From positions 1-32,336 of IMG/VR virus record IMGVR_UViG_3300020183_000287: a stretch of DNA of 32,336 nt; one strand, written 5' to 3'. Each line of letters begins with the position of its first letter. Position 1 is the stretch's first letter. This stretch comes from a virus. Shown piece after piece: positions 25,259 to 32,267 of this stretch. Below the pieces are notes generated by a model that saw only the letters and a list, made by a program, of their open reading frames with translations, had not been told where the DNA came from and did not search any database. The position numbers and the translations under genes are program-made.

Positions 25259-25292
25259 ATAAAAAAAATAAAAAAATAAAAAAAATAAAAAA
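25259..25292 (+). promoter_or_regulatory. Phased A-tract leader before the 176-residue fibre gene
   Basis: The 34-nt gap consists only of A and T: runs of six to eight A separated by single T residues, ending at AAAAAAATGG. There is no octamer and no Shine-Dalgarno sequence. It may serve as an A-rich translation initiation region typical of Bacteroidota genes, or arise by slippage of a short unit. Confidence 0.4.
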
Positions 25293-25823
25293 ATGGCAAG
25301 ATTAACAGATAAAACATTAGCTCAATCATCGGCAATAACACCGACAACTTTAATACATATTGTATATACAGGCGACCCATCACAAAACGCTGCAGGGTCA
25401 TCATATAAGGCTGAATTAAATCAAGTTGCACCTATAGTTGGAGGGTATCAATATTATAGTGCAGTAACTGTAACAAGTGCTCAAACACTAACTTTAAATT
25501 CATCACCTGTAGTTATCTTACCATCTATTAGTGGTAATCAGTATTATGATATGAAAGTTTATAGTGAATATAATTACGGAACAACTGCATATACAACAAG
25601 CAGTGCCTTAACTCTAATAGGTGTATCCGGAACGACTTTATTGAATTCAATAAATATTAATTCACTTACAGGAAATTCGGTGACAGTATCAACAAATAGT
25701 AACACATTGGGTGAGGGAACTTTGAACACGGCGGTAAGACTTTTCCAACCATCCAGTAACCCAACTGGTGGTAATGGTTCATTAAAATTAAAAGTTTATT
25801 ATAATATAGTAAGTTTCGGATAA
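25293..25823 (+). CDS. Short fibre protein with a Thr/Ser-rich body
   Basis: The 176-residue protein starts MARLTDKTLAQSSAITPTTL, then IHIVYTGDPSQNAAGSSYKA. This kind of N-terminus introduces many phage fibre and surface proteins (a short attachment segment followed by a 'something to be displayed' body). The body (about 55-176) is Thr/Ser/Asn-rich beta sequence without cysteines, unlike its neighbours. It begins after an unusual A-tract gap and is 3 nt from the next gene, with which it is probably co-expressed. The specific family is not recognised. Confidence 0.65.
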   Translation: MARLTDKTLAQSSAITPTTLIHIVYTGDPSQNAAGSSYKAELNQVAPIVGGYQYYSAVTVTSAQTLTLNSSPVVILPSISGNQYYDMKVYSEYNYGTTAYTTSSALTLIGVSGTTLLNSININSLTGNSVTVSTNSNTLGEGTLNTAVRLFQPSSNPTGGNGSLKLKVYYNIVSFG

Positions 25824-25826
25824 TTA

Positions 25827-27437
25827 ATGGGTTTATTAAGTGGAAATAGTTGTAACATAATAACAATCCTACCTATGGGTTTAGATTGTGATAGTATTAA
25901 TGCGTCAACACCTGAATCAAATAATGGTTTTGTTGCTCTTTATATTACGGGAGGAACACCACCATATAATGTGACTTGGAATAATGGACAACAAGGTACT
26001 TTTTTGTCTAATGTTGGTTCTGGCGATTATACGGCAACAGTTGTTGATTATTATGGCGATTTTACTGCAACAACCACGTGTAACGTTGGATTTGATAGTT
26101 TTTATTTGGAAGAATTTGAAAACTGTGAAGATAACTCTAAAGTATATTATTTAGCAGACTTACCATCAGTTTTCATTCCTGGTTCTGTTTATAACTTAAC
26201 AACTCAAAACGGATGTTGGACAAGTAGCGGAATAACGTTATACAACACCCAAACTTATATAAATAATTTTGCAATCACCCAAAACGGACCTTTTAATGAT
26301 TGTGTAGAGTGCATAATACCCCCACCACCACCAATACCTTTACCATCTAATTTATGTATGAATATTAGTCAGTTAGATGGACCCACTATCACATCTTTAC
26401 AACAAATTAATTTTACTAGTGGGCAAACATATAATGGATACCAAACATGGACGAGCGTTACACCATCTTACACAATTTATTATAATACAGGGCAAACAAA
26501 ATGGATGATTAGTGGTTGGACGGCTAGCGGGATACCTAATTTTCCGTTTCCTGTGAATTATCCAGCAGGTAATTGGGTTACTAGTGGAGTTTACAATCAA
26601 CAGATATCTGTGGTAACCGGAACTTGCGTTTCACCACCTTTGAATTTTTATATAGAAAAAGATAACCCATCTTGTGCATCATCAAATGACGGATCAATAA
26701 CCGTTAACGTACAAAGTGGAATTCCTCCATATTCATACTCGTTGGATGGTTTAACCTACCAAAATTCACCAAACATATTTTTCGGACTTAGTGCGGGTAA
26801 TTATCTAGTGTACGTCAAAGACTCGACAAACGCGATGTCTACATTACCTGTCACGTTAACAAATACATCAAGTAGCAACATATACAGTTTAAATTTACAA
26901 CAAATTGGATTAGGGGGTGCAACTTTACTCATGAATACTACTAGTACTACAAAAAAATGGATGATAACTGTACCGAATCTACCATCAAACTCAACTGTTT
27001 CTTTTACAATTAACGTTTCTTCAACATTAACCGCACAAACATCACCGTCAACTGTTACAGGAGTTCTTTCTAATTTACAAAACACTATTACGGGTACGAC
27101 AAATGGTACCTCAACACTATCCACCCCAATAATTAGTGGGTTGGTCACACAAACAACGCCAAGAGTTGTGTGTGGGGGTGGTTTAATTTATACAACCGCA
27201 TTTACACAAACATATCAAGCAACAATAACAAATGGAGGGCAAATTAATATCACTAATATTTTAAAAATTACAACACCATTGTCATTAGATAAAAGATGTC
27301 CAGCAAGTGGAATTATTAGAAACTCAATTACGTTATCTAATGTATCAATTACACCATTAAATTGTCAAACAATAATAAATAACACTACACCAAACACCAT
27401 TGATATTTCAAGAACTGGTTTTGTTGCAGAATATTAA
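25827..27437 (+). CDS. Tail fibre protein with two SprB-like repeats
   Basis: The 536-residue protein carries an N-terminal SprB-like repeat (residues about 12-80: CDSINASTPESNNGFV, TGGTPPYNVTWNNGQQG, GSGDYTATVVD). A second copy is near 280-345 (PSCASSNDGSITVNVQSG, IPPYSYSLDG, LSAGNYLVYVKD). Between them lie Cys-containing beta regions and a short Pro run (IIPPPPPIPLP). The C-terminal third is Thr/Ser-rich with no recognised domain. No signal peptide or membrane segment is seen. Together with the 17242 and small module genes it makes SprB-like folds a recurrent building block of this phage's fibres. It ends 31 nt before the next gene, a gap holding another octamer. Confidence 0.75.
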   Translation: MGLLSGNSCNIITILPMGLDCDSINASTPESNNGFVALYITGGTPPYNVTWNNGQQGTFLSNVGSGDYTATVVDYYGDFTATTTCNVGFDSFYLEEFENCEDNSKVYYLADLPSVFIPGSVYNLTTQNGCWTSSGITLYNTQTYINNFAITQNGPFNDCVECIIPPPPPIPLPSNLCMNISQLDGPTITSLQQINFTSGQTYNGYQTWTSVTPSYTIYYNTGQTKWMISGWTASGIPNFPFPVNYPAGNWVTSGVYNQQISVVTGTCVSPPLNFYIEKDNPSCASSNDGSITVNVQSGIPPYSYSLDGLTYQNSPNIFFGLSAGNYLVYVKDSTNAMSTLPVTLTNTSSSNIYSLNLQQIGLGGATLLMNTTSTTKKWMITVPNLPSNSTVSFTINVSSTLTAQTSPSTVTGVLSNLQNTITGTTNGTSTLSTPIISGLVTQTTPRVVCGGGLIYTTAFTQTYQATITNGGQINITNILKITTPLSLDKRCPASGIIRNSITLSNVSITPLNCQTIINNTTPNTIDISRTGFVAEY

Positions 27438-27456
27438 AATAAAAAATAAAATTACA

Positions 27457-27464
27457 TATTTATA
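27457..27464 (+). promoter_or_regulatory. Putative late promoter octamer TATTTATA
   Basis: An exact octamer ends 4 nt before the ATG at 27469 (TATTTATAATATATG). It would drive the 736-residue structural gene and the resolvase behind it. Confidence 0.6.
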
Positions 27465-27468
27465 ATAT

Positions 27469-29679
27469 ATGTCTTACATAATCAAAAACACATCGGCATT
27501 AATAAACACGTTATTAACTGACGCAGCAAGAAAAAAAATATCACAGGGTAAGTTTGATATTGCATATTTTCAAGTTGGTGATAGTGAAGTTTGTTATGAT
27601 TGCGTTAATGATTTAGATCCTGTTGATTTAAACGTATTGATGCCACAATATAATGCTCATAGTTTATCACCAATACCTGAAAAAAACAGACTACATGTAA
27701 AATATCCTTTATTTTTGGATTCAACTTCAGGTAGTACTTTTGGTATTCCTTTCGATAATTCATATATTGATAATGTTTATAATAGCGCGGCACCTAGGGG
27801 ATTTTTTAGTGGATCAACAGGCTCTCCAATAACTTACAGTGCAATAACCTCATCAGCATACACAATAAACCCTAATTTTATTGTTGAAAATTCAGGTTTA
27901 ACTTCAGGTACTGTTTTAACATTATCTGCAACATCTATAAACCCTACAGTTTCAGGCACAGTAACAGATGGTATGTTTATAACATTATATACAGGACCAT
28001 CAATAACACCATTTACAGGAAACGGGCAATTATTCACATATTTGGTTGTAGATGTCACAGGAGACACATCAACCGCATCAACAGTATCAATACAAGTAGA
28101 TAGACAGTTACCAAATTTATCATCATTAGGGTTTAGTGGCACATCTTCTGTTTTATTTTACCCTTCTGGTATGACTGTCATTTATGATAGTTTTACGCCC
28201 CAACCTTATTGGGCAACAGACGTTTTTAATTTTGAAACTAATTGTGATTTATCACAAAGTGATGTTAAAGTATGGAACATGAACATTCCTTGGACCGAAT
28301 CACCCGCAGGTTTATTTAACAGCACATACCAAGACTTTAATTATTATAAATCAACAGGTTATACAGGAACAAAAGAATATTTAGGGTACAATACAAATGA
28401 AGGTCAAAAAGACACTGATTCAGTTTATTTTTATAATTCATTTGGTGAAAAAATTACAGTACCTCCTGTAGATCAAAAATCAGTTGCAATATTACATTAC
28501 ACAAACCAATCAATAGATAATTTTTATGGAGAAAAGTTTGCAATGCAAGACTTCGATCCTACAAACCCTGAAAATACCGGTCAAGCAAGAAACTTTAGAT
28601 TAACTTTGCCTTGGTTAATGTGGCATAAAAACCAAAATTCAACTATCGGTGAAACTTTTTATACTGACCCATCAGGTTTTACAACACAAAATTTATTTGA
28701 AGTTCATTATATAAAATCTAAAAGAGGTGCAGACATAAATAATCCTGGAATTAGATATTACCATTTATGGGATACTTATGCAAATAGCAACGGATCACCA
28801 AGTAGAGTCGGTAAAGTTTTTCCTGATTTAAAAATGATTGTTTTTGATGATGACGAAATTGTAGCATCATTAAATTATAAAACCAATAGAACTTGGACTT
28901 TACCGGCACCTAAGTTAGGTTTAATTACTCCTAACACATTCAATGGAGTATTGGGTGGTGCTGTTGGACTTTTAAGTGGTAATGGTGAAACATTATATGT
29001 GACGTATCGTTTTAATAATTCAGCATTTACAAATTCATTACATTGTAATTATTATACGACAATTAGTGGTAACGATCAGAGTTTATTACCTGGGGCTTCA
29101 GATTTATTAGTTAGGTTTGGAAACGAGTTCCCATTTTTAAATGACTCCATAAGTGTACTTTCAGGGTTTACCGCAAATGACATTAAAATAATTGCACAAA
29201 AAGTACCTTCAGGAACAACAAGACCAGATCCTTCACAATGGAGAGAAATATCAGTAACAGACCAAATAAGTGCAACCACAGTTTCTGGACTTTTAAATCA
29301 AAGTGGTATGACGGGAACAACAATCCAAATTACCAAAAATATGTATGATACGGCACCGTATTATCATTTAGAAAACTACATAGATTTACCACAACTAGGA
29401 CAAACGGGTTTAACTATGAACTTTGGACACGAGTTTTTCTTTTTTGGTAATGTTGAAACAGACATACAGGCAACGATATACGTCATGAACTTTCTTTGTA
29501 ATTTAGGACAAACACAATTTTTTGATTCATCAAACCCAACATGGGATAATAGTAAACCAATTTACGTTACTGAAGTTGCTCTTTACAATGTAGACAAAGA
29601 ACTTATGGTTATTTCTAAGATACAGTCACCTCAAAAAAGACAAGGAATTCAACAGTATCCTATTAAATTAGATTTTTAA
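27469..29679 (+). CDS. Large tail structural protein with collar-fibre-like N-terminus
   Basis: The 736-residue protein starts with ALINTLLTDAARKKISQGKF and DIAYFQVGDSEV, near residues 9-42. This resembles the N-terminus of phage tail-collar fibre proteins (the 'L-T-x-A-G-x-x-x-I-x-x-A...F-x-x-G-D' outline), which anchors a fibre to the baseplate. The middle is Thr/Ser-rich beta sequence (about 115-240). The second half is more mixed (PWLMWHKNQNS, IVFDDDEIVASLNYKTNRTW). The final ~80 residues (VYVTEVALYNVDKELMVIS-type) are again collar-like. No membrane segment is present. It is separated from the fibre cluster by its own octamer and followed after 5 nt by the resolvase. The family call is tentative. 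Confidence 0.65.
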   Translation: MSYIIKNTSALINTLLTDAARKKISQGKFDIAYFQVGDSEVCYDCVNDLDPVDLNVLMPQYNAHSLSPIPEKNRLHVKYPLFLDSTSGSTFGIPFDNSYIDNVYNSAAPRGFFSGSTGSPITYSAITSSAYTINPNFIVENSGLTSGTVLTLSATSINPTVSGTVTDGMFITLYTGPSITPFTGNGQLFTYLVVDVTGDTSTASTVSIQVDRQLPNLSSLGFSGTSSVLFYPSGMTVIYDSFTPQPYWATDVFNFETNCDLSQSDVKVWNMNIPWTESPAGLFNSTYQDFNYYKSTGYTGTKEYLGYNTNEGQKDTDSVYFYNSFGEKITVPPVDQKSVAILHYTNQSIDNFYGEKFAMQDFDPTNPENTGQARNFRLTLPWLMWHKNQNSTIGETFYTDPSGFTTQNLFEVHYIKSKRGADINNPGIRYYHLWDTYANSNGSPSRVGKVFPDLKMIVFDDDEIVASLNYKTNRTWTLPAPKLGLITPNTFNGVLGGAVGLLSGNGETLYVTYRFNNSAFTNSLHCNYYTTISGNDQSLLPGASDLLVRFGNEFPFLNDSISVLSGFTANDIKIIAQKVPSGTTRPDPSQWREISVTDQISATTVSGLLNQSGMTGTTIQITKNMYDTAPYYHLENYIDLPQLGQTGLTMNFGHEFFFFGNVETDIQATIYVMNFLCNLGQTQFFDSSNPTWDNSKPIYVTEVALYNVDKELMVISKIQSPQKRQGIQQYPIKLDF

Positions 29680-29684
29680 TTTTT

Positions 29685-30287
29685 ATGGCAAAAACAGATT
29701 TAAAAAACTCTCCAAAAGTGTTGGGATTAGACATATCAACAAAAACAACAGGGTGGAGTTTATTTGATATCAAAACACAAGAATTATTAGAATTAACTCA
29801 TTTTTCTCCTGTTATAAAACCAAAAGTAGATGACAAAATGGAAGAATTGTTAATAAAAGTTTCCATGTTTGAAGAAAAATTACAGAATTATACAAAATTA
29901 GGTATAACTAGTGTTATAATAGAAGAACCACTATTAAACTCAAATAATGTGTGGACAGTAGGTACGTTATTAAGGTACAACTCAATGATTACAAAATCAA
30001 TTTACGATATTTTAGGAATCGTACCTAATTTTATTTCTACTTATAATTCAAGAAAGTATGCTTGGCCAGAATTGGTGCAAAGTAACGACAAAGGTAAACG
30101 TGTTTTATTTGGTGGATTACCTAAAGATGTTGATAAAAAAGAGTTAATTTGGAATAAAGTTTCAGATAAAGAACCTCAAATAACTTGGCATTATACAAAA
30201 AATAATACATTGAAAAAAGAGTGTTATGATATGGCAGATTCTTATACTTGTGTTTTGGGTTATATGAAACAAGAAAAAATTTGGTAA
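29685..30287 (+). CDS. RuvC-like Holliday-junction resolvase (RNase H fold)
   Basis: RuvC-type nucleases cut branched DNA. In T4-like phages a resolvase debranches replicated DNA so that it can be packaged. The 200-residue protein shows the acidic catalytic set of the fold: Asp16 in GLDISTKTTGWSL (the D-x-S/G-x-x-x-T-G strand), Glu80 or Glu81 in VIIEEP, and Asp182/Asp185 in DMADSYTC, spaced like RuvC Asp138/Asp141. Length is close to RuvC (~170-190). It sits 5 nt behind a structural gene, so it is probably expressed late, which suits a packaging role. It could also be another RuvC-fold nuclease. Confidence 0.85.
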   Translation: MAKTDLKNSPKVLGLDISTKTTGWSLFDIKTQELLELTHFSPVIKPKVDDKMEELLIKVSMFEEKLQNYTKLGITSVIIEEPLLNSNNVWTVGTLLRYNSMITKSIYDILGIVPNFISTYNSRKYAWPELVQSNDKGKRVLFGGLPKDVDKKELIWNKVSDKEPQITWHYTKNNTLKKECYDMADSYTCVLGYMKQEKIW

Positions 30288-30312
30288 AAGTTAATTTTTT
30301 TGTTTTTTGATG

Positions 30313-30320
30313 TATTTATA
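30313..30320 (+). promoter_or_regulatory. Putative late promoter octamer TATTTATA in a 12-bp palindrome
   Basis: An exact octamer lies 9 nt before ATG 30330. It extends into TATTTATAAATA (30313-30324), a perfect palindrome that also contains TATAAATA, the T4 late promoter octamer, in the same reading direction. It would drive the three small proteins at 30330-32187. Confidence 0.6.
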
Positions 30321-30329
30321 AATAAAAAA

Positions 30330-30899
30330 ATGAAAAATATTTTATCATTATCAAAAGAAGAAAAAAATAGAATCTTAGAGATGCATATTTCTGCATCAAA
30401 AAAACATTATCTTTTTGAGTCAAATGGTTCAGGTAGTGAAAAACTTGGATTGTACGCAATGGAAGATGGAAAAAAAATTGGAGGTATTGATGCAACTAAC
30501 ATAAAATATCAAGGTAATCCCCAATCAACTAATTCAGATTATCTTACTTTTGATTACACATATGCCGGAGACACCGAAAAATCAAGAGGACAATATTTTT
30601 GTAAAGATAAAGTAATACAAGTTTTAAACACAGTCGAATATAAACAAACCTATCCCGATTTACCTCCAACACCAAATGAAAATGAAGTCCAAAACCCATT
30701 ACGTGTCGATTCACCACCAGAACCAAAAGATAATTCGGTCTTTAACAAACAAACACCAAATCAAAATTATAAGGGTACAATAAAACAAGATGTAGAACGC
30801 AAAAGATATAAATTAAGCTCAGATGGAGAAAAAATAATGGATAGTTATTGTAATCAATATGCTATGAATAAACAAAATAATGACGAACTAACCGCATGA
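30330..30899 (+). CDS. Putative internal head protein with a capsid-targeting-like N-terminus
   Basis: From ATG 30330 the product has 189 residues. An in-frame TTG at 30300 would add ten residues but would run through the octamer, so it is rejected. The first ~35 residues (ILSLSKEEKNRILEMH, YLFES) form a charged amphipathic helix with I-L-E and L-F-E, both of which fit the T4 prohead protease rule ([L/I]-x-E). The body is soluble, Lys/Asn/Asp-rich, with a Pro-rich segment (about 105-135) and no recognised domain. It is coupled to the next gene by ATGA. The capsid role is an inference from the N-terminus and the company it keeps. Confidence 0.65.
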   Translation: MKNILSLSKEEKNRILEMHISASKKHYLFESNGSGSEKLGLYAMEDGKKIGGIDATNIKYQGNPQSTNSDYLTFDYTYAGDTEKSRGQYFCKDKVIQVLNTVEYKQTYPDLPPTPNENEVQNPLRVDSPPEPKDNSVFNKQTPNQNYKGTIKQDVERKRYKLSSDGEKIMDSYCNQYAMNKQNNDELTA

Positions 30900-31570
30900 A
30901 AAGAATTATAAAATTAACTGAATCAGATCTTACAAGAATTGTAAGACGAGTTCTTAGAGAACAGAATGAACCAATGCTTCCTAGCCAAACTTTACCTGAT
31001 CAACAACAAAAAATGGTTGAATTCACTCAGAGAATGGAAGGTCAACTTTTGAATTTTTATTTAATTGGAGACTCAACCCAACCAGTAATTAGTCAATTTG
31101 AGGTTAATCGTGTTAGTTGGGGAAAAGATAAAAATGAAATAAACATTTATGGTTCAATTTATAAAGCTAGAAAAAGTAACCCTGCCGGTATAGTCGCGGC
31201 TTTACTTTTCGGATCCAATAGAGATATTAAACTAACTTATAGATGTCAAGAAAGAGACCTATTCAAATTAGACTCATCCGTTTTTGAAATTACTTGGAAA
31301 GGAATAATTGAAAAATTTGTAGACGCAAAAATGGAGTTTGCAAATGTTTCAGAAAGAGATAAAAATATGGTGAAAAACAAAATGGTTAGAGACTTGATTA
31401 GTAAAAACCCAGCACCTTTAGTACAACCCGGAATTAATGAAAAAACTGGAAAAACATTTCTTGATGATATTAAAAACATTTTGTGTAGTACTAACAAAAT
31501 GGAAAGAACGGTACCAAAATCTACAGAATCGGCATCCACAAATAAAGGATTTGATCAAGACATGGCTTAA
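30896..31570 (+). CDS. Putative internal head protein with LTESDLTRIVRRVLRE N-terminal module
   Basis: The 224-residue protein begins with a basic amphipathic helix (residues 1-22, ending RVLRE), whose last three residues, L-R-E, fit a T4-type prohead protease site. A Pro/Gln-rich linker follows (LPSQTLPDQQQK). The body (about 40-224) is a soluble mixed alpha/beta region with no named family (VSWGKDKNEINIYGSIYKA, LTYRCQERD). The same N-terminal module, with 51 identical bases, starts the next gene. It is translationally coupled to the preceding gene by ATGA. There is no signal peptide or lipobox. Confidence 0.68.
   Translation: MKRIIKLTESDLTRIVRRVLREQNEPMLPSQTLPDQQQKMVEFTQRMEGQLLNFYLIGDSTQPVISQFEVNRVSWGKDKNEINIYGSIYKARKSNPAGIVAALLFGSNRDIKLTYRCQERDLFKLDSSVFEITWKGIIEKFVDAKMEFANVSERDKNMVKNKMVRDLISKNPAPLVQPGINEKTGKTFLDDIKNILCSTNKMERTVPKSTESASTNKGFDQDMA
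30920..30970 (+). repeat. 51-nt perfect direct repeat, copy 1
   Basis: This segment (begins GAATCAGATC, ends GAACAGAATGAA) is identical base for base to 31606-31656 and encodes ESDLTRIVRRVLREQNE in both genes. Identity including all third codon positions, while flanking bases differ, shows recent duplication or gene conversion. Confidence 0.95.
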
Positions 31571-31581
31571 ATATTTTAATT

Positions 31582-32187
31582 ATGAAAAAAATAATAAGGA
31601 TTACAGAATCAGATCTTACAAGAATTGTAAGACGAGTTCTTAGAGAACAGAATGAAGAAGAAAAAATGCCAACATTACCAGCGCAAGAAATACCTAGTAA
31701 TTTACCTAACAGTATAAATTCAGTTATTGAGGATTTAAATGAAAAAAGAGATGAATTGAGACAAGAATTTATCAAGTTGGATCGTTCAAGTGGCAGATTA
31801 ATGGGTAGATTAAAAAACAAAGTAGGTGATAAAATGGGTGAGTTGGAAGATAGTGCAAAAGAAGAAATTGAAAGAATTAGAGTAAACATATTAATGAAAC
31901 TTGACGATATTAAAAGAAAATTCCAATACCTAAGATTAGAGGCTAGAAAAAGAAAAGAGGAAAAGAATAAAAAACAACATATAGAAAGTTTAGAAAAAGA
32001 CATTGAAAAATTAGAAAAAAGTATAGATCAAATTAAAAATAAAAAAGTTGTAACCGCTATAGATTTACAAAACTTAAATGGTATTCTATCAATCAGTGGT
32101 ATGTATATGACTATGATCGGAAGTATAATCGCAAGATTTATATATATGGCTAAAAAAGATCAACCAAAACCTTCGTGGAACCAATAG
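31582..32187 (+). CDS. Putative internal head protein: shared N-terminal module, coiled coil, C-terminal membrane segment
   Basis: The 201-residue protein starts with the same ITESDLTRIVRRVLREQ helix as its neighbour and the same type of Pro linker (MPTLPAQEIP). A long heptad-rich coiled coil follows (about 45-155; IEDLNEKRDELRQEF, IESLEKDIEKLEKSIDQI). The last ~30 residues contain a hydrophobic stretch (about 168-190: ILSISGMYMTMIGSIIARF) able to span a membrane. If cleaved after LRE it would release a coiled-coil protein with a membrane tail, possibly delivered with the DNA. No named family is recognised. A strong terminator follows the gene. Confidence 0.68.
   Translation: MKKIIRITESDLTRIVRRVLREQNEEEKMPTLPAQEIPSNLPNSINSVIEDLNEKRDELRQEFIKLDRSSGRLMGRLKNKVGDKMGELEDSAKEEIERIRVNILMKLDDIKRKFQYLRLEARKRKEEKNKKQHIESLEKDIEKLEKSIDQIKNKKVVTAIDLQNLNGILSISGMYMTMIGSIIARFIYMAKKDQPKPSWNQ
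31606..31656 (+). repeat. 51-nt perfect direct repeat, copy 2
   Basis: This is the partner of 30920-30970, 686 nt downstream, in the same codon phase of a different gene. Confidence 0.95.
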
Positions 32188-32216
32188 ATAATAATATAAA
32201 TAAAATAACATAACAT

Positions 32217-32246
32217 AACCCACCCCATAAAGGTGGGTTTTTTGTT
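32217..32246 (+). terminator. Rho-independent terminator
   Basis: The arms AACCCACC (32217-32224) and GGTGGGTT (32232-32239) pair perfectly around a 7-nt loop, followed by TTTTGTTTT. This closes the unit of small proteins. Confidence 0.88.
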
Positions 32247-32253
32247 TTGTAAA

Positions 32254-32261
32254 TATTTATA
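32254..32261 (+). promoter_or_regulatory. Putative late promoter octamer TATTTATA
   Basis: An exact octamer lies just after the terminator and 6 nt before the ATG at 32268. It would start a new unit running off the window. Confidence 0.55.
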
Positions 32262-32267
32262 TAATGT

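Noticed and set aside
30300-30329. TTG 30300 as the start of the first putative cargo-protein gene
   Set aside because: It would place the TATTTATA octamer inside the coding region and add ten residues before the clear MKNILSLSKEEK start.
31521-32003. 160-codon minus-strand open frame opposite the coiled-coil gene
   Set aside because: It is a Ser/Phe/Leu-rich mirror of Lys/Glu-rich codons, lacks its own leader and conflicts with the well-supported plus-strand gene.
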